From contig NHZP01000025.1 of NCBI GenBank assembly GCA_003313425.1, positions 744,001-808,000 of the forward strand: a stretch of DNA of 64,000 nt, in the 5' to 3' direction. The translations under genes were made by a program, and so were the position numbers. Positions 20,874 to 32,331 of this stretch are shown here, one piece after another (positions within the stretch are counted from its first letter, which is position 1; every line of letters starts with the position of its first letter). The notes under the pieces are model-generated. The model had not been told where the DNA came from and searched no databases. It was given only the letters and a program-made list of their open reading frames with translations. This DNA comes from Pseudopyrenochaeta lycopersici (taxonomy: Eukaryota; Ascomycota; Dothideomycetes; Pleosporales; Pseudopyrenochaetaceae).

Positions 20874-22920
20874 CTACATCACTGAACACATATCGGTGCT
20901 CACTTCATCAGGGTCTGCTTGAGCCTTCATGCCTGACTCAGTCTCACGCAGATCTTCCCAGAAGATGAAACCAAGAACACCCATACTCGGGTCTTGGAAG
21001 ACCTCCGCGCATATTTTCAATACGTCAGGATCCTCCTCTCCCATCGCTGCCAAGATCAAAGCAGCTCTCTTTGTGCGCCGCATACCAGGAGGGGCCTGCT
21101 CGTACGCTCGAACGTAGAGTGGATGTCGTGACTCTCGCAACCGATCCTCAATCCTGCCAAAAAGTATCATGAAGTTCGCCGTTATCCATGGGTAATTCAA
21201 GCTTGATAGGGGTTGGCGACCGCATATGTCCGCGAACAGGTCGACCCGGAGCATGTCCAGCAAGTTTTTACCTGTCGCCCACTTGGTCTTCTTCTGCGCG
21301 TATGGATTGAATTTGGAATCAGGAGCCTCGTTGTAATCCTTGTAGTTCTCCTGTGAAGTGATGCGAGCCATCGCTGCAATAGTCGCAGCGTCAGGTGTGT
21401 TATTTTCGTCATCTGGAATTCTAGACACCATTTCCATGAGGTGCGCATCCTCGATGCCTCGTGCTTTGATGCGCTGAACAAGTTCTGTGGCATCTAGACG
21501 TTTCTTGCTAGTGGTGGAACCAACCACTTTCTTGGTCTCGCTTAGACGTATCATACTGAGTGTCGAGGGGAAGCTGATTTCGCTGTCGGGGATACGTTCC
21601 GGTATCCAGTCTGCGTCATAGTACATCATCAGCGCAGATTTGGTCCTGAAGAAATGGTTTACACTAATGTCCAGTATTTGGTGGGTGTCGTTCTTCTGTG
21701 CAACGTTGGATGACATTGCTTGACGTTGGCGTAACGATACTCGGTCATTGCGGACTTGCACTCGTTTTACTAGAGCGTCGTAGAAGCCAGACTCTGGAAC
21801 GCCGTCCGGAAAGAAGGATTCCTCAAGTAAGCCTTGAAGTGTCGCATACAGACCGATGGGTTCTTTGATGTACCCCTTTCGAACAAGCATGTTATGCAAA
21901 TGGATCACCAGCGTAGGCTCCGTCATTCGATCCCACATGAACATGGAAATGCGTTGCGAGAGAACGAGGCCTTCGACCAATCCAGCTGCGCATAGAAGAG
22001 GCGAATATTCCCACAAACCGTTCGCGTTGTGTTTCGAGAATCGCGACGGCGGTATAGTGTTAAGACCGTACATGTACTTAGATTCTCCAAGCCAGTTAAC
22101 AAAGTCAAGACTGAGTTCTCCAAGTATGTCAGAATAGCCTTCATGACGGTTAGCATGCTGGTGAGACTCTGCATCTTTATCCAGCAACTGTTTGAGGATA
22201 TTGACTGCTTGAAGAAACCCTCTGCCCGTTCTCTGGCATTTGCGGTCCAGAAAAAGATCAACATCGCGCCGAGGTCGAACCTTGTGGGCGGGCGGCCTAA
22301 GAACATGACCGTGAAGCATGTTCACCGTCCAACCGCGGAAAGCAGCGAAAGAATCAACGATACATTGGAGCTGAAAAACGTGATGCGGTAATATCTTCTG
22401 GCGGACGGCTGTGTTCTGCTTCTGCATTGCCAAGCCAGTAATAGCCCCAGCAAACTCATTCAGCCCGAAGAGCCTTCGATGCTCATGCCACGGGCCAAAA
22501 GGAGACCAGTCGACAGCCTCGTAAACATGGTGTTCACCTTTCATGGTATTGCGCTGCACGACAATGGAGGAAAATACGTTGACTAAGTCGTAAAGCCAGT
22601 TGATCGTGTAAGCACGGCGCCATTTGAGTCTCTCATCGTCGGTTGCACGTTGGAGGTCGAAGTTTGGATCCCAATTTCCGATTTGTGCTTGCATAGCCTT
22701 TGTCGGTTTGCCACTTCGGTTTTTCTGAAAGTCGTTCAGAAAGTCCATCAGGTCATGATATGTATTGACCCAAATTTGCTCTTTGATGTCGACGCGCGTA
22801 TCCTTGACCTTCTCTGTATGATGGCCGTCCGCAGAGATCCGGTATAATCCGACGCCAAAGTTGCCTTGCGCTTTGTCTGGATCCCCGCGAGTGAGGGTCT
22901 TCATGATCGTTTCGTATGAG

Positions 22921-25900
22921 CAGTGATGTAACTGGTTAGGTTCGGTTACAAAAATAAGCCCGAAACCAATCCAAATATCAAATCAGAGCTCTAAACCGGT
23001 TATATAACCGGTTAAACCATGAAAACCAGATCAATCGCATATAGTTTGGCGAATTATATTGTACATTATAGGCAGAGGTGTTAAGAATGAGGTCGAATAG
23101 TTAAACAGAGTAAGAAAACAGTAGGTAGAAGGCCTCCAAAGCTTGAGAGACGTTAATAGCTGGTTTAGGGACCAATAAGCCAATCAGAAGGACGGACTTA
23201 CGATCACCAATCTTGGCATGGTGTTGAGAAATTCAGTTGTCAATAAGCGTATATTTAACCTCGTTGCCATCAATTTCCTCATTATCCTCATCGCTATCGT
23301 CTTCATCATCGCTATCCTCCTCCTCATCCTCCGACTTATCAGCCTCTTGTTCATCCACCACATCACCCGTTATATTGCCTTCCGCGTTAGCGATCGCTTT
23401 GACGGCAGCTTTGGTAGCAGCTTCTTCCTCATACTGCTCGTCAACGTCAGGATCAACGCCCTTTGCAAAGGCTTTGGCTTGAGGACGCCCAAACCAGGAC
23501 TTGAGGCACTCGTTCGCTTCAATGATGTCGGCTTTGAGACGGCTTCGGGAGTCAGTAAGAAGATGCTTGGCGGAACTGAAAACACGTTCGCATTCGGCGC
23601 TCATCAAGGGTATAGCCAACATATCAAGGGCGAATCGAGCGAGGTCTGGCTTTGATGAATAGAGGCTGTTCCAGTATACAAGAGGATTGTCGACTTCTTC
23701 GCGGTTGCTTTGTATATAGGCTTGATAGTCATCGGTTCTGCATATAGGTACTGCCTTGATCTGTTCGTGTTCTTTTAGCCCACCAAACTGCTCACCTGTT
23801 ATATAGCGAATTGGTGGTGAGGGCTTGAGGACGGCTAGAGTACTATACTTGCCCTTGTACTCCTCCAGCCAGAGGTCCTCCACTAGGCCTTTAATACCGC
23901 GATCATTTATATCCTTAGGATCGCCAGCAACCCAGTGCTTCTTGTTCTCATGGTGATCAAATTCCTGATGAAACCACCACCACTTCTTTTCTGGTAGCAG
24001 CACCTGGGCAGCGTAGTAGGCGGCGCTATCGTCTGCCTTATTGTAGTACTCTTCACACTTCTCCCAGGATGCGCAGGCTGCTGCTTCAAGATAAGTGTAT
24101 TCTTCACTGTCGCCATGATCAATTCGGAGGTCTCGAAAGTCGACTTGGGCATCGTAGATGCACTTAAGGAGCCAGTTCATAGCAGTAAACCAGCGGGAAA
24201 GCGTATGATTATGGCCCTGACCGCACAAAGTAGCTTCATAGAACGGCTGGAGGACGGAGGACAGCTTTTCAAGGAGGAACCAGTGGTGTGGTGTCAGTCG
24301 GTCGTTTTCAAGGCCTTCGCCACGTTTTGGCATATGGGTGTCACAGAATTGCTGTATCCGTGGCTTGCAATTTATAGCTCGTACAATAGAGCTGAAATAT
24401 GAATTCCATCGCGTTGCATTGCTTTGGATGAGCTGGTTAATAAGTTAGTTGATAAAATCCGCAGCCGGAGCCAATCAGAAGGCCCCATTGTGACGTTACG
24501 GTGGCGAATATCGCCAAATCTCAACACTCACCTCAAGCATGTCAAATTCTGACCACTCCCCGCCCACTACAATCCTCCGAAACTCCTCACGACGCTGTGG
24601 CGACATCCGGATATACCGTATAATATTGTGGAGACGTCCAAGAGCGCCTTGCTTTCTCCAGATCTTCGCGATCGACTCAAAATCGTGTCTACTGTAAGCC
24701 AGCTCCAATTGCTCCAGCGTAGTGTCTGCTTTTTTGCCCAGCAAAAACGCCTGCGCTGCTAGGTTAACCACGTGGCCAAGACACCGCAGCCGACGACGCT
24801 TTCGTTGCTTTTCTGACATCTTTGGATAGACCGTCCTCAGAATCAAATCAACAGCCGTATCGTTACTCGACGCGTTGTCAAGCATAAAATATCCAATCCT
24901 TCCACCAATCTTATACTCACCAATCACATCCAGAACAATTTGAGCTTGATTAGCACCGCTGTGTTCGCCCTCAAGGCGCCGTATAGCAAGAAGCTTCGTC
25001 TGTCGGAGGCCTTTTTTATCAATATAGTGGGCGGCAATCGCGATGATGGCATAGTAGTTTGGTGACGTCCAAAGGTCAAAGGATAGGTGGATATTTGATC
25101 GAGCCTCTCGTAAATCATCTCGTAATTGCCTTTTTTGCTTCCTAAACTCGCTCGTCACCCATTTGCGTATCGTATTACGAGACGGAATCAGCTTTGACAG
25201 CCCTTTGTGCATATACTGAATCATTTCAATAAAATATGCGTTTTCGATCTGGTAGAATGCAATATGGCAGTACACGAGCCACCGAATCAACAGCAGTTTA
25301 AAGGCCTCAAACCAGACGTTCCAGATATAATCTTGCTGCTCGACACACTGCTGAATCATTCCTTTCGGCTTGGTTGGATTGCCTTTCTTGTCAATCTTAT
25401 GAGTTCGTTTCCAGTGGCTAAGAACGGTAGAGTTGCCATCAAGCGCTAATTACTAATTAGCGAATAGGTAGTATAGCTACTGGCAGAGTCTCTTACTAAG
25501 TGGCTTGTACGTCTTATCCTTTTTCTCATCTAAGCACTGGCAGCAATAGTAGTATTTGACTCCTGTAGCCTCATGTACCATTGCAAAGCCTTTTCCCTCA
25601 CCCCATATATGCGAGGACTTCTTTTTGCCACGTCTTCGGCCAGCAATATCGTCAACTCGTCGGTACCATTGCTCATTGAGCTCAATTCGGTACGCCGGGC
25701 GCGACGGTAGAGGCGCTGGCTCGGATTCGGATTCGGATTCGTGGTAGGTAAGAGACTCCAGATCAATCGTATTTGCAGTCATCTTTGAGTGTTTTCGCTT
25801 TCTACCACTAGAGCCATTACTAACGCGCTTTTGAGGAATAGCAGGAGCCTTACCCGCAGCACGACTGCTACTGGCATAGCTACTTCCACCTCCACGCGTC

Positions 25901-26366
25901 GATCGGCCGGTAACAGTAACAAAGCTATCCATAGGATCGGCGGTATCAAACAATGAGTGCAGTAATGAGGACAACAATAATAAGGGCGACGCGATGAAGG
26001 CAGTAATAAGGATGACGCGATGAGGCAGGATCAGCGGGATCAAACCACTTCGCATCGAGCTGCTAATCTACAACGCTTCAACGAATCAAATAGAACGTTA
26101 CAACACCATAGAACAATTCTTGATACACGGGTTGACCAAAATAAAATATGGCGGATTTGATAGATTTGATAGGCTCGGCTCTCTATGGTGGCGTTCCCCC
26201 AAAATCTCACCACCAAGACTCTACACTGGTTTCATTGGTTAACCGGTTACCGCAAAAGCTTCAAAACCAATCCAGATCCAGCCAATCTAAGCTTCAAACC
26301 GGTTAAGGTTTTGATTATTGGAAACCCGAACCAAACCGATAATGAACCAAACCAGTTACATCACTG
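22921..26366 (-). mobile_element. Young hAT transposon, apparently autonomous
   Basis: Perfect terminal repeats CAGTGATGTAACTGGTT at both ends, with a perfect 8-bp target duplication CGTATGAG (22913-22920 and 26367-26374). Subterminal regions contain repeated AACCGGTT palindromes (around 22996-23017 and near 26235 and 26296). Length 3446 bp. The transposase gene inside is open throughout. Confidence 0.97.
23233..25932 (-). CDS. hAT transposase, three exons, intact
   Basis: About 849 residues from MDSFVTVTGRSTRGGG; an upstream in-frame ATG at 26055 exists but is less likely. Intron 1 (25446-25496, 51 bp) joins TYKPL to TLDGNSTVLSHWKRTH, completing a BED zinc finger (CCQC...H...H). Intron 2 (24433-24531, 99 bp, branch CTAAC) joins FDMLE to LIQSNATRWNSYF. 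Catalytic region: FDLWTSPNYYAI and GYFMLDNASSND; the C-terminal dimerisation domain has SAECERVFSSAKHLLTDSRSRL. An acidic tail (EDEEEDSDDEDDSDEDNEE) follows. No stop or frameshift, so it is probably an active enzyme that moves DNA with 8-bp duplications. Confidence 0.9.
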
Positions 26367-27555
26367 CGTATGAGTCGTGACCAGGAAAGTCTATGAACAC
26401 AGCGTTGCTGGTCTGTTTGACCATTCCAACTGCTATGTTTGTCAAAGAAGCAGCGACCGCGCCATTGAGGCCGTCGTATGCCACTTCGCGCCAAAGGTTT
26501 TGTATGCATGAACGTAGCTCGGACCACTCCCTGGTGACAGCATACACAGCCAAGAGGTACTCAGAAACGAGACCATCTGAGTCTTCGATAATCCGGTAGC
26601 TTTCGATAGGGACATCTGCCAAAGATGCCTCCGGGGTAGCCTTCGGTAGTAGTTTCTTCTTCGGCTTCTTTGCTCGCTTGCCTTTCTTTCCCTTCCCTTT
26701 TGCGTTCTTTCTCTGTGCTTTTGCTCTCGGGGTGGGCTCAGTGTCAGATGGGACGTCGGTCTCGTCACTATCATCGCTGCCACCACTAATACCCAACGCC
26801 GAGAACTGGTTCTCGCAGATCGACTTATTGAGTTCACCATCGTGTTCCCCTTCTGCACCTGTCGAGCCTGCCTGGGGTGACAAGGAGCTGCCACCAAGGG
26901 CATTGAAAGCCTCGGTTAGTGCTTCGATGAAGTACTTATGAGTAGCATTGCTTCTCTCAATCTCCGGGTCTGGCTTTTCGTTTACAATTTGTTGGAAGGC
27001 ATCGTAGGTGACTGATCGCGCCTTGATGACGGACTGAAACAGGCCCAAAATCCCAGAAGGAATTGGTTGGAGGTGTTTCGCGATGAGTTTCGACATCTGT
27101 ACAATTTCCGACACCGTGGAATGACCAGTGGTATTAATTGTGACTGGCGCATGATCTTCCACGCTCGCTACTGACCGGACAATGCCATTGGACGTATTGA
27201 TGACCCAATACAGTAGCCGGCTGGTGTCGTGCTTGTACGTGAGGTAAAGGTTCCGACTCGCCATGGTTGAGGCTGCGGACCTGACGCTGCAGTGTGTTTG
27301 CGGTGGAGCATCCTCAAATATGAACGGCGAGGGTTTGCTCCTAGGCTAACCGAAAACGGCGTGGAGCCCCACAAATTTGGGCGCCAAATCACGTGCGCTC
27401 ACCGCTTCCGAGCTCCCAAGGTCTTCTGCACCTTGGACTCTATGTGTATGCTTCATTACTGCCTACCCAAAGGAAAAGTCCGAAACAGGCTCATATTTTA
27501 CCTACGTTTTGATTTTGAGATCAGACTGTATCTTGCATCTTTCATGCGACAAATA

Positions 27556-29670
27556 CCGTGTCCGTGCATTCAAGCGCCTGTTCAGTCAACGCGCGCCTTG
27601 GTACCCCAACAAGCACCTGCAAAAACGAGCCTGTAGAGCCACACACAAAAGCAACTATCACGAGATGTCTTGGTGGGTTGTTCTATAGACCTATGCGACC
27701 AACTTTGCTCATACATATCTTTCTGGAAGTGTGGAAGTGCGGCTGAGGCGGGTGGTTTTAGTGGGAGCTGCCCGGGGCGGCTCTACAGGACGAACACCAC
27801 TACGGGCAGCCGCACCACCACATTGCCTTTTCTTGGGCCTTGCCAGAGGCTTTGCAGCTTTACGCTTACTACTTTGGGGCAATTGTGCAGCTTTTCGCGG
27901 TCTTTCTCCTCCTTCTTGCGTTGTCGTTCAGCTTTGCGCGCCTCAATCTCCTCGCACTCCTGAGCCCGCCTCTGGTCACGCTCTTCCTTCTCCCTCTCTC
28001 GCCGCTCACGATTATCCTCCTTCTCCTTCTCTTTAAGGAGCTTTTGTGTATGCTGTAGCTCACATTTAGTAGCCTTTGCAGCTTCTAACTCATCTTCATA
28101 TCGTTGCTGTGCATTCCATCGTGAATCTGCCTCCCGCTTCGATGAGAGCGACCACTACTTCGCGCCACCATGCCACTCAAGATCGTGAGCCATTAAAGGC
28201 AAGACGCACTATCTATCCTTCATCTTCTCCTTCTCACATAGAGCCTCTTGCGCGCCATCTAGCTCGTACTGAAGTAGCACATTCTTCACTGAAAGGTGGT
28301 GAATGTATTGCTCGAGCTCCTCTGCTGCTGCACTGTCGTTATCCTGCACTGCTGATCGAAGCAGTGACTTGGCTTTCAGCCAGTGGGGTTCTTTAGTGCT
28401 GTAATCAGGTATAAGTTGCTGTTCTGGCGTTGTTGGCTTCTCGCGGGTGAACCAATCAAGGATAACATCAGCGTTGGGTGGTATTATCCCTGTGGCGGAG
28501 AAGGCCTTCAACACCAATTCTTCTGTAAAAGTATTTACCCAGACCTTCCAGAATAGGGAGAAAAAGTCGCTCTTCTTCACAGGGACCCAGCCCTGGGCTC
28601 TGTGAGTGCGAAGATCAAGCTCCTTAGTGTAGTTACCTGCAAAAGGCTTGAAGCAGACTACATTAAGCGGCTGCAGTGTGTGGGTGGCATGTGGGGGAAA
28701 GATCATCAGGAGGATCTTGTTGTTATCGCAGTAGGTAATAAACTCTCTTGTTATATGGCTGCCGTGGCCGTCTAATAAGTAGTCACCACTTTCTCCGAGC
28801 TTTGGGCTTGGTGTAGCGATTAAACACCTGCTCAAGCCGCGTCAATCCAAGATCGTTGTTTGTCCAGCCATTGGGTGATGTAGTGAAGTGAACTGAATGC
28901 TTCTTTGGGTCTATTTCACCCACCCAGCTTGCCTGTACAGCTCTTCCGGTTGCCGCGTAGATGATGCCTGGCGGGAGAGCTGTACCATCTCCACATATGC
29001 AAGCCAGAAGTGTAACCCACTCACAACTATTGTCGTGGAGTGACTGCTTGAACTGCTTATTGCCGTACAGCTTCTTATCAAAGATCCTTTTGCTCCTTCC
29101 TCTGACCCCAATAGCGAAGCCCTTCTCATCCATATCGTATGTATGCTCAGGCTCCAGCTCGTATTGGGCCATTTTGCGGTGCAGAAGCTCGAAGTATAGG
29201 CGATACTTTTCACCAGAATCGGCCTTGTGGCGGTTGCCCTCCATGGGGGTGGTCCAGGCCGTGCTGAGTGTGTCTTTGTTGCGATTGAGGAAGCGCGTAA
29301 CCCAGCTATCGCCAAGCTCATATCCAAGTATTGAGGCTGCAAAATTCTTGATCATTTGCCTTGTAGGCATGAGATGTCGCTCTGTGAGTCCTCTGATGTA
29401 CTGTACAAGCTCTGCCTCATCGCGTGGGTGCATGGCGCGCCGATCGAGTCCCTCGTCTGTATGCGACGCGTGAATGCCTTGGTGTCTCCGCGACAGCGTA
29501 GATCGCCACACACCGTGTTTATCAGCCAACTTTGTAAATGAAATATCTTTATCTGAATCTGCTGCGTCCAATTCTGCAAGGCTTCTTCAACCGTCATTGT
29601 GGCGTTGAGTTATGGGGGGGTGCAAAGTTGGGACGGAATTGTGGTGGGGTGCGCGTTTAATGCACGGACA
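27556..29670 (-). mobile_element. Pogo-like element, family II copy P1
   Basis: Terminal repeats CCGTGTCCGTGCATT at both ends, with TA on each side (27554-27555 and 29671-29672). Length 2115 bp. Inserted next to the N-terminal stub of another family II element (P2). Confidence 0.9.
27709..29597 (-). pseudogene. Family II pogo-like transposase P1, broken
   Basis: Begins MTVEEAL at 29597; a one-base deletion near 29577 shifts the frame before DAADSDKDISFTKLADKHG. Core motifs HTYDMDEKGFAIG and GHGSHITREF are present, but near 28783 a TGA replaces an Arg codon and about two bases are missing just before the second Asp; the third motif reads LQPLNVVCFKPF, with Asn in place of the catalytic Asp. 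A stop at 28209 interrupts the coiled-coil tail, which then continues to LPERYV at 27709. At least four lesions, so it is dead. Confidence 0.85.
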
Positions 29671-29672
29671 CG

Positions 29673-29778
29673 GTATTATAGCTGAAACACTATACTTTTT
29701 GGCGATTTGCCTGTAAGAGATCTCATCTCCAGGCTTCAAGGAATTGATTGCTGCAAGCGCATCTTCAATTTTGTCCAT
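29673..29778 (-). pseudogene. Family II transposase N-terminal stub (P2)
   Basis: MDKIEDALAAINSLKPGDEI begins an HTH like those of the three neighbours, but homology stops after KKYSVS where element P1 is inserted. The sequence on the far side of P1 (upstream of 27554) does not continue it, so P2 was already truncated before P1 arrived. Confidence 0.7.
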
Positions 29779-30005
29779 ATTGGTTGAGCTACGTGGTATT
29801 GAAAAGTTGGTGTTGCATGCCCGGGTGCGTCGTTACGCGGGGTTCAGCGTTACGGGGGGTGAACCACGTCCCTACCTGGCGCACGGAAAACCAAGGTGCG
29901 GCCATCCTCGATTTGAAGCTTTTGAGCCACGCACAATAGCTAATATCATGAGATTTTTTGGTGGAGCAATTAGGATAGCTATTAAAATAGTTTGATCAAT
30001 TCGAA

Positions 30006-31022
30006 TTACGTCAGCAGCCTCTGCGGCGGCCTGATTGGTCGCCCGCGTGGAGAGGTAGCATGAACTGCTTCCTCTCCTACTATTTGATCCTGCTCAACAA
30101 CAGCAGCCTTGATAGCTTTACTAGGCTTAGCGCTTTGCCTCTTATCTTTTTTAGATAATTTAAGATCGCTTTGGAGTTGTTGTTTTACCTGCTGCTGTAC
30201 TTTTGCCTCCTCGCGCGCAGCGACCTTTGCAGCAGCCTCGCGTTCACGCCTCTCCTTTGCTATAACTCTATCACGACGACGCTCCTCGAGGAGAGCTGCC
30301 TTGGCTGCCTTCTGCTGCTCTCTAAGCTTGATAGCCTTGCTTTTTTGGTATTGAAGCTCCTCTTCCTCAAGCTCCTTTTGCTCCTGTTGCTGCCTTGCTT
30401 GAGCTACCTTTGTTGGTGACCAGAAGAGCGCTCCACTACTGTACTCTTGAGGTGCCTCAAGCAATAGAGGCTTGCCTCGCTTCCTGCGCTTCTGCTCATT
30501 TGCCAGCGCCTCCTTCAGCTGCTTGTTCTCGTGTTGTAGGACCTCGTTTTTGACGCTGATTTTGTGGATCGTTTGGCTAAGCTTCTTAGCTTTCGAGTCG
30601 TAGATATCGTCCACTGCTTGCTTTAGCAATCGTTCTATCTTTCTCCAGTCGCTTGCGCTCAAAACTGAGCTCGAGCTACTGCTTGAGCCTGACCGTGAGC
30701 TATCCTTTGTAGGTGCTGAGAAGCGTGAGAGGATGACGTCAGGATTGAAAGGATTGGTTGGTTGGTTGGTTGGTTGGTTGGTTGGTTGGTATTCAATTTT
30801 CGTCTGTTAATGGGGATTAAGTCCACCATCTCGCCTCCCGAAGGGCATATACGACGTGCTAAGCTATGGAATTACAGTGCTAATACCTTACCTTAGAAAG
30901 CATTTCTTGCCTGCGCGGGTATTACTACCATTTCAGAACTACAGCTCCCCTTCCAGTTGGGGAGGCTGAGCAGTGTATGTACATTAGGGGGGTTTCCTTG
31001 CATTCTGAGGCATCTATGTGCC

Positions 31023-31087
<65 letters not shown>

Positions 31088-32270
31088 GGGGGGAGTGTCG
31101 CAGCCATTGTGCTGGACCTAGTTCTACTAGGTGCTGCATTGCTTGCTGCTGTTACAGGACTGCAAGAGCTAGCAGGATTGAAAGGAGAGAGGCCTGTAGT
31201 CTCAAAGGCCTTAAGGATCGTTTCCTCTTTGAAGGAGGAGGCCCAGGCCTTGCTAAAGAGCCTATAGAAATCGCGTTTAGTGATAGATGCGAGGCCCTGC
31301 GAGCTATTGATAAAGGCATGGAGCTCAGCTTTGTATGAGGCAGCGTGTGAGTACTATGAGGAGGATATACCATCAATAGGATCTTATTATCGTCGCAGTA
31401 CTTGATAAAATCCATAGTAACATGAGAGCCATGGCCGTCAAGGATGAGGAGCCTCCAGGATGAGCGCGCCTTCGCTTGAGTCTCGCGATCAAACACCTGC
31501 TTGAGCCATGCAAGGCTTATATCGTTGCTCGTCCATCCACTAGGTGAGGCTGCAAAAAAGGCGCGGTGCTCTTGAGCATTGAAGTCCTGTAGCCAGGTGT
31601 CCTGGATATTGCCACTCTGGGCCTGGTAGATGAGTGCAGGTGTGAGAGCAGATCTATCAGCACAGATGCAAGCTATAGTAGTAATCCACTCTCTATTGCC
31701 ATCCTGGATTATGCTCCTCATCTTTCTATGCTCAAAAAGCTCTCTTGAGAAGATGCGCTTCACCTTTGATAGCATGCCAACTAAGAAGCCTTTCTCATCC
31801 ATATTATATATATGACGACTCTCTATCTTGTATTCCTTAATCTTGCGATCTAAAAGCTTAAAGTATAGCTTATACTTGAAGGCGGAGTCTGCTTTGAAGC
31901 GGCTACGATCGAGGGTGGATGCCCAGAGAGAGATAAGATGGACGCTGTGGCGAGCAACAAAGCGATTGGCCCAGTTTTTGCCTGCTGGCTTGTGGGCTAT
32001 TTGAGATGCAAAGTTTCGTATCATAGGCTTCGAGGGAGGCAGGCCGCGTGCGCAAAGGTCATGGATATACTGTACAAGCTGCTTTTCCTGCGTGGTGTTG
32101 AGTAGGCTGTCATTTTCATACTTCTCTGCCCTGGTACCCTGTACCCCGCGGTGGCGCTTCGACAGCGTCGACCTGCTGCAGCCATATAATCTCGCATATT
32201 CTGAACATTGAAAAGATTCTCCAGGCTTCAGCAAATCCAAAGCTGCAAGCGCTTCGTCAATAGGTGCCAT
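30006..32270 (-). pseudogene. Family II transposase P3, interrupted
   Basis: From MAPIDEALAALDLLKPGES the frame is open through the HTH, the CENP-B-like region and the core (HIYNMDEKGFLVG, LLILDGHGSHVT) to about 31352. There a deletion of roughly 38 bp, judged against P4, removes the third catalytic Asp region (PLDVVCFKP) and shifts the frame. Downstream, in the correct frame, YKAELHAFINSS...KAFETTGLSPFNP can be read up to the inserted block. After the insertion the frame continues (DVILSRFSAP) into an intact coiled-coil tail and the end RGRPIRPPQRLLT at 30006. Confidence 0.85.
30754..31172 (-). repeat. SINE-like insertion with 14-bp target duplication
   Basis: 419 bp flanked by the direct repeat CAGGATTGAAAGGA (30740-30753 and 31173-31186). 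On the minus strand it ends in a (CCAA)n tail of about nine units, just before the duplication, and holds an internal (AC)n(TC)n tract (31026-31083 on plus, GA then GT repeats). Removing it with one repeat restores the transposase frame across ...SPFNP-DVILS... exactly. I could not identify A and B box promoter motifs, so the SINE label is an inference from the duplication length and the simple-repeat tail. Confidence 0.7.
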
Positions 32271-32331
32271 GGTGGTTGAGATATTGAGCGTTGAAGTTGG
32301 GATGAAAAACAAGCTCTGCGTGCGTCAGGTA

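Larger units (their letters stand above)
20874..27264 (-). pseudogene. DUF6604-domain gene split by a hAT insertion
   Basis: The N-terminal part (27264 to 26367, about 299 codons) begins [20 protein letters not shown] and contains the pattern seen at the start of fungal DUF6604 proteins (Y-K-x-D-T near the N-terminus, then [20 protein letters not shown] and [12 protein letters not shown]), then a Lys-rich linker (residues ~175-205). The C-terminal part (22912 to 20874) is 676 codons of helical sequence ending at 20874. A 3446-bp hAT element with its 8-bp target duplication separates them. Removing the element and one duplicate joins DSY to ETIMKTLTRGD in frame, giving about 978 residues, so the gene was intact before insertion. 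The function of DUF6604 proteins is unknown. A short N-terminal product could still be made, ending three codons into the transposon (AVM). Confidence 0.85.
29875..32329 (-). mobile_element. Pogo-like element, family II copy P3
   Basis: The left end TA-CCTGGCGCACG (29873-29874 TA) is the complement, with one mismatch, of the right end CGTGCGTCAGG-TA (32330-32331 TA). Its terminal repeats differ from those of P1 and P4. A SINE-like insertion sits at 30754-31172 and element P4 lies in its right-hand TA. Confidence 0.75.

Noticed and set aside
20874..27264. Two separate host genes of 302 and 676 codons
   Set aside because: The hAT target duplication and in-frame rejoining show they are halves of one gene.
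31026..31083. (GA)n(GT)n tract as a separate regulatory or recombination element
   Set aside because: It lies wholly inside the SINE-like insertion and looks like an ordinary microsatellite.
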